Shown here: positions 60,011 to 64,000 of the stretch, one piece after another
How the letters are laid out: every line of letters begins with the position of its first letter
Numbering within the stretch: position 1 is the first letter of the stretch
Assembly: GCA_037043015.1 (NCBI GenBank)
Contig: CM073330.1
Coordinates: 8,264,012 to 8,328,011 of the forward strand
DNA: 64,000 nucleotides
Direction of reading: 5' to 3'
Origin: Bryum argenteum
Lineage: Eukaryota; Streptophyta; Bryopsida; Bryales; Bryaceae
The notes under the pieces: generated by a model
Seen by the model: only the letters and a program-made list of their open reading frames with translations
Database searches by the model: none
What the model was told of the DNA's origin: nothing
Position numbers and translations under genes: made by a program

Positions 60011-61870
60011 ATGCATGCTTGTGGCTATGGTCGAGTTCAAGCTTCTCGAATTCCAATTCAACTCCCAATTTTACCACCAGAACCATCTCCACCTGGAATC
60101 ATGCATCACCACCATGGGCATGGAATGTGGCCCGCAACATCATCAACATGTATGCAAGGCCCACACGGTAACAATATGGTAGGCTTACGCACTCATAGTA
60201 TATCGTCGCGACCTCCTCGCAAGAAACCACGACTAGCTAGATGGAGTGCCGCGCCATACTTACCGCGCCGATCACTAGAAGCTATGGCAACAGGACAAGG
60301 AACACTACCACGCTATGGTGATGAAGGAACTGCAGATGTTATATTAATCTTAAAACCTGTGGAGGGTTCTCCTTTACCACCTCTGTTATTACATTCTCGG
60401 GCATTAAGACGAAGTGAATTTTTTGAGACTCGCTTGAGTGAGAGATGGGCAACATCAAGTGATCAAAATGGACCATTAGAAATCACATTGGACAAATGTG
60501 TAAATCCAAGTACTTATGTAAGGTGCATACAATTGTTATATGTTCCTGATCGTATCAAACATACGGCATTCAATGACGTGCAAGATGCACTTGGGATTTT
60601 GGAGGTAGCCGCCGAGTTGTTATTTCATGATTGTGTCAATGCATGCATGCGGTACTTGGAAGCCGTTCCATGGACACTTGAAAACGAGGTCGCAATCCGC
60701 GGATGTGTTGCAAGTTTACACTTGCAATCATCGCCGGATTTGGCCGCAAGATTGTGTATACCTGAAAATGGAGCTATAGGTAAACCAGTTGATGTTATGA
60801 AAGACGTTCTTGGAGAACTTTTAGCACTTGTTACAAATGGTGCACCATCAAAAGCTCGTGATATTACCGAACGTGTTCTTCTTGCAAATGTTCACCCTTC
60901 AGCATCTCCCGCCTTTGCAACAGTTAATGAAGTTGCATTGCTAAAGGAATTTCAAGGAAATTTAAGTCAATTGAAAATCCAATTGCGGAAGTTCTCAAAT
61001 TTCTTTTCTTGGAATGCTCATCAAGTAAATGTTTCACAAACTTGGTGATTTGTACATAGATCTATATATAATAAGCAATTGGAGCTTATTGTATTATTTT
61101 CTTGTTGTTAGAAATACGAGCAATAATAGGTTGAACTTTTTGAACTTAATGATTTGTGAATTTTGATCTTATATTGTTTTTTTATGTTGTATATTCTCAT
61201 ATTTGATATGGTATGATGTAGTAAAATTGTATTAGTTGACAAAGATGTGATGACAATACAATATGATTGAAGTGTGTAAATTGGGGATTGGAGTTTTTTT
61301 TTTATGAACTAAAATTCATCTTTGAAATATGTTTAGGTGACATTGGCTTGTTCCGCATTGAGATGGTTGTTGGATGAGCTATTTGCTCTTCAAATTGCTG
61401 ACATGTCCATCAAAATATTTTCCGAAGAACAAGAACTTGCTCAATTGATGGTTTCAAGAATGTATCAAAACCCTTTCACAGAAACATTATTTCAAATATT
61501 GGTTCGCATGCTACAAGCGCTTCAGAAAGGCGAGGTTGTAGCACCACGGGCGGTAAGGTTAGGTCTTGTATCAACGTGGTTGCATGTAATTGCCAAATTA
61601 GGCAATGATGATGATGATAGTTTTGGAAAAGATAATGTATTGCAACAAAACCTAGAAATTGGTCTTGGGGCAATTGTTGAGACACTTCCCATGTTGGATC
61701 AAGAGGCAATATTTAAAATCTGGATTGGAGCCTGCTTGAAGTGTCGTAAAGCATGGCCAGATTTGAGTGAAGCCTTTGATTCTTGGTGTAGTAAGCTCCG
61801 AGCTACTCAACGAGAAAGTGATTTGGAGTCGGATAGAGTACCACTTACATCTGAGGTGTGCTCATCATAG
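60011..61870 (+). CDS. BTB/POZ-domain protein of the At1g63850 type
   Basis: Two exons, 60011-61024 and 61337-61870, joined in phase (donor GTAAAT, acceptor TTTAG), 515 residues. The N terminus is Pro-rich with HHHHGHG at residues 34-40 and a basic PPRKKPRLAR, a likely nuclear signal. The BTB fold starts near residue 100 (DEGTADVILIL, LLLHSRALRRSEFFETRLSERW) and is followed by a helical C-terminal region (LEVAAELLFHDCVNACMRYLE, WTLENEVAI, ALRWLLDELFALQIAD) as in the plant family of At1g63850. Such proteins are thought to be adaptors of CUL3 ubiquitin ligases; that role is family inference. Codon third positions are A/T-rich, unlike VAC14. The ATG at 60011 is the first in the frame, but an upstream exon cannot be excluded. 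It appears intact. Confidence 0.9.
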
Positions 61871-62865
61871 GAGTAATCTCATAGGTTTTAGGTTACTTTG
61901 TTTTGTAGTACATGAAATAGTTTGTCAAAAAGAAGTTGCTTGTGTATAGCTTACAATTTGTACATATGCAATCAATTAAGCTATAAGATGAGATAGAACA
62001 AGAGTTTGTAATTACAAAGACACTATCAAAAAAATCAAAACTTAGTAGTGAATATTGTACCAAGAACTTTTTATGTTTGAAGAAGATGATCACGAAGAAA
62101 TTTGAGTGGTTGCTTAAGACACTAGAAACTTTGATTGAAGAGGTTCAATTTTGTAAATCATTTGTACATTTGATTGATAAAAATAGTCTTGTTCAGTATT
62201 TTGTTTTCAACAACATTCTTATTACATTCATTGGGTATTCCAAAAAATATCAATTCATTGGATAATTTTCTCTCGACTATTTTCCTCACTTTTAAAGGCA
62301 ACAAATTAAATGATAATGTTTCTAGAAGATCATACTTTGAGATTTTTCCAATTTATCATCAAGCATTTCATGCAACAACATAAACATCAATACATGAACA
62401 ATTGAGATACATACTTCAAATTAAGCACTAATTTACCTACAAACACTATTAATTTGACAAGATATTGGGACCATTATTCACTTTGTATATTTACATGCTA
62501 CGAGAAGCTCATTTAATAACGAATTTAATATTCGTAATCTACCCAATATGTGAGCTTGAAAAAATTGCATTCAATTTAAATTGTTAAAAAAAATTTATCC
62601 TCTCTTCAAAAATAATGGTATGTTCGTCGTTAAATAATTTGGAAAATTCCAAGATATTCCTTTTTGGTATATAGAACGCTCTAAGAAATCGAAGCCAACA
62701 TCTTAACAATTTTATTGTTCCTATGTTGTTTGACTTAATATATAATTTAAGTTTCATAATGTTGTAAACACAAACTTGTGAGCAAAGTTTCTATAGCTCA
62801 TGAAAAGAAGATTACAAATCTATTTGTTGCTGTATGGAAAAACTTTAGAATTGTGAATCTAAGTA
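61871..62865. other. AT-rich 3' flank of the BTB gene
   Basis: Presumably 3' UTR and spacer. No other features seen. Confidence 0.4.
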
Positions 62866-63504
62866 CAATAGGGTGACATTCAAATTGGCCGTTTCTATGT
62901 TTTGCAATCCCCTCCTCTCGGATTCTATGTTTTGCAATCCCCTCTTGTACTTTTTTGTGTACATCTTTTGGCTTTGAGATTTATCTCATATGTTACCAGC
63001 GTAGAGATGATCTTGTGCCAATAATTTCACCATGTATCAACAAAAACTCAATCCTAAGGAGGGCGTCAAAGTTGGAAGTAGTAAAATGGTTTTCCCCTTT
63101 GTTTTTCAAAACTACACATGTTGATAGATTTGGAATATTATTTTTTGTATGGGTCTTTTGGACTTGAAATTTTCCACACATGCAAACAACATAAAAATGT
63201 TTTTGCTCCAAAAATTTCATGGGCAAAAAAAATTTCCTCAATTCTTGGGAGGGTGTCAAAGTTGGCAGCTGTAACACTTTTCTCACAGCTATCCCATGTT
63301 GGTAGATCTTGCATAAGTTTTTTTGTATAATTCTCCTGGACTTGAAATTTGGTATGCATGTTTTCAACATAAAGATGATGTTGTCCCCAAATTTTCATGG
63401 TAAAATAAAAATTTCTCAGCTTTGGAGAGGGTGTCAAAGTTGGCAGCAGTGTAGGACACTATCCCTGGAACTACTAAACGGCCAATTTGAATGTCACCCT
63501 ATTG
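62866..63504. mobile_element. Tc1/mariner-type MITE, 639 bp, perfect 29-bp ends
   Basis: 62866-62894 (CAATAGGGTGACATTCAAAT...) and 63476-63504 are exact inverses, 29 of 29. TA flanks it on both sides, inside a GTAC at each end. The interior holds about three diverged tandem units of roughly 185 bp, each with GAGGGYGTCAAAGTTGG and TTGGACTTGAAATTT-like words, and a short direct repeat TCTATGTTTTGCAATCCCCT at the left. No transposase. Perfect ends suggest a young insertion. The family call rests on the TA and on the ends only. Confidence 0.75.
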
Positions 63505-63644
63505 TACATAACAAAAAAATCCATTTATTTTTTTCTTTCAGGAATCCACTTCTTATTCCAATTATCAATTTTCTATGATGCTTTTATGTTATTTGGTATT
63601 GTGGCTATTTTGTATTCAAATAAATCTTATATAAACCTTAACCC

Positions 63645-63760
63645 CTAAACGTCTCTAGTGTCGAAAAATGATATTTTGGTTGAAATGGCAGAAACTTTGA
63701 AGAGCCATGACTTTTGTTACTTGAGCTGAAATTATGTCCACTATCCAACACTCCACACAC
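63645..63760. repeat. Left end of a TTAA-family element
   Basis: TTAA followed by CCCCTAAACGTCTCTAGTGT, then AAAAATGATATTTTGGTTG and ACTTTGAAGAGCCATGAC, matching the left arm of 26978-28595. Similarity fades by about 63760. The right end is not in the window. Confidence 0.6.
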
Positions 63761-64000
63761 ACCAACACCCACATCTTCTAAGGCCCACTTTATACTTGGG
63801 TCCCAATTGAGGGCCGGCCCAAACTATTGAAATTTCGACCAATGGGATCACTCAAATTTTTCAAATTGGGCCCAAGGGCTTTATACTAGGGTTGGACCCG
63901 AACTCCCTTTTATCCTATGTGGCGTCCTACGTGGTAGTTTTTTGGCGCCAAAACTTTTGGCCCATGCGAGGCAATTGGGACAAGGTTTTTCCAAGCCCAA

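Noticed and set aside
1-64000. LTR retrotransposons or other virus-like elements
   Set aside because: I found no paired long terminal repeats, primer-binding sites or gag/pol motifs.

Overview
This looks like nuclear DNA of a land plant. The genes are intron-rich with GT-AG splicing. The set includes families that are plant-specific or typical of plants: a PIRL-type leucine-rich-repeat protein, a plant-style farnesyltransferase beta subunit, a plant VAC14, and a BTB protein of the At1g63850 type. The AT-rich spacers hold plant-style SINEs and MITEs. A non-seed plant is my guess, because the flippase and one transposon look unlike flowering-plant versions. That guess is inference only.

Layout: (1) 1-5320 holds a short GC-rich hairpin, a plus-strand nuclear protein I do not recognise (about 1801-2602), and a minus-strand PIRL gene (3265-5317). 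(2) 7590-20770 is a pair of direct repeats, each carrying a complete seven-exon secreted alpha-carbonic anhydrase on the minus strand (8397-10289 and 16236-18128). The 3-kb core of the two copies is almost identical, while the flanks are clearly diverged. Copy 2 and the spacer contain MITEs with readable target-site duplications: hAT-type, CACTA-type and a TTAA/piggyBac-type. (3) 21700-26181 is the farnesyltransferase beta gene (minus strand, 14 exons). (4) 26290-35520 has no clear gene: a 1.6-kb foldback element flanked by TTAA, three minisatellites, a pogo-like MITE, SINE pieces and two related inverted-repeat elements. (5) 35926-36767 is a small CHORD-like zinc protein with a probable transit peptide, followed by a decayed Tc1/mariner transposon. 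(6) 38743-43254 is a complete 19-exon VAC14 gene (minus strand). (7) 45427-54159 is a P4-ATPase (flippase) gene on the plus strand with an altered A-domain motif, splice anomalies and a compositional mosaic. Its introns carry two Tourist-like MITEs, one of which has been split by a SINE. (8) 54160-60010 is AT-rich and SINE-rich. (9) 60011-61870 is a two-exon BTB protein. (10) The window ends with a MITE bearing perfect 29-bp inverted repeats and a partial TTAA-family element.

The genes do not form a pathway or cluster. VAC14 and the flippase are divergent neighbours and both act in endomembrane lipid biology, but nothing in the sequence shows that they are co-regulated. Exon borders were read by hand from splice consensus, reading phase and family conservation. 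Those of VAC14, the PIRL gene, most of farnesyltransferase beta and the carbonic anhydrases agree in phase. Borders flagged as uncertain in the entries should be treated that way.
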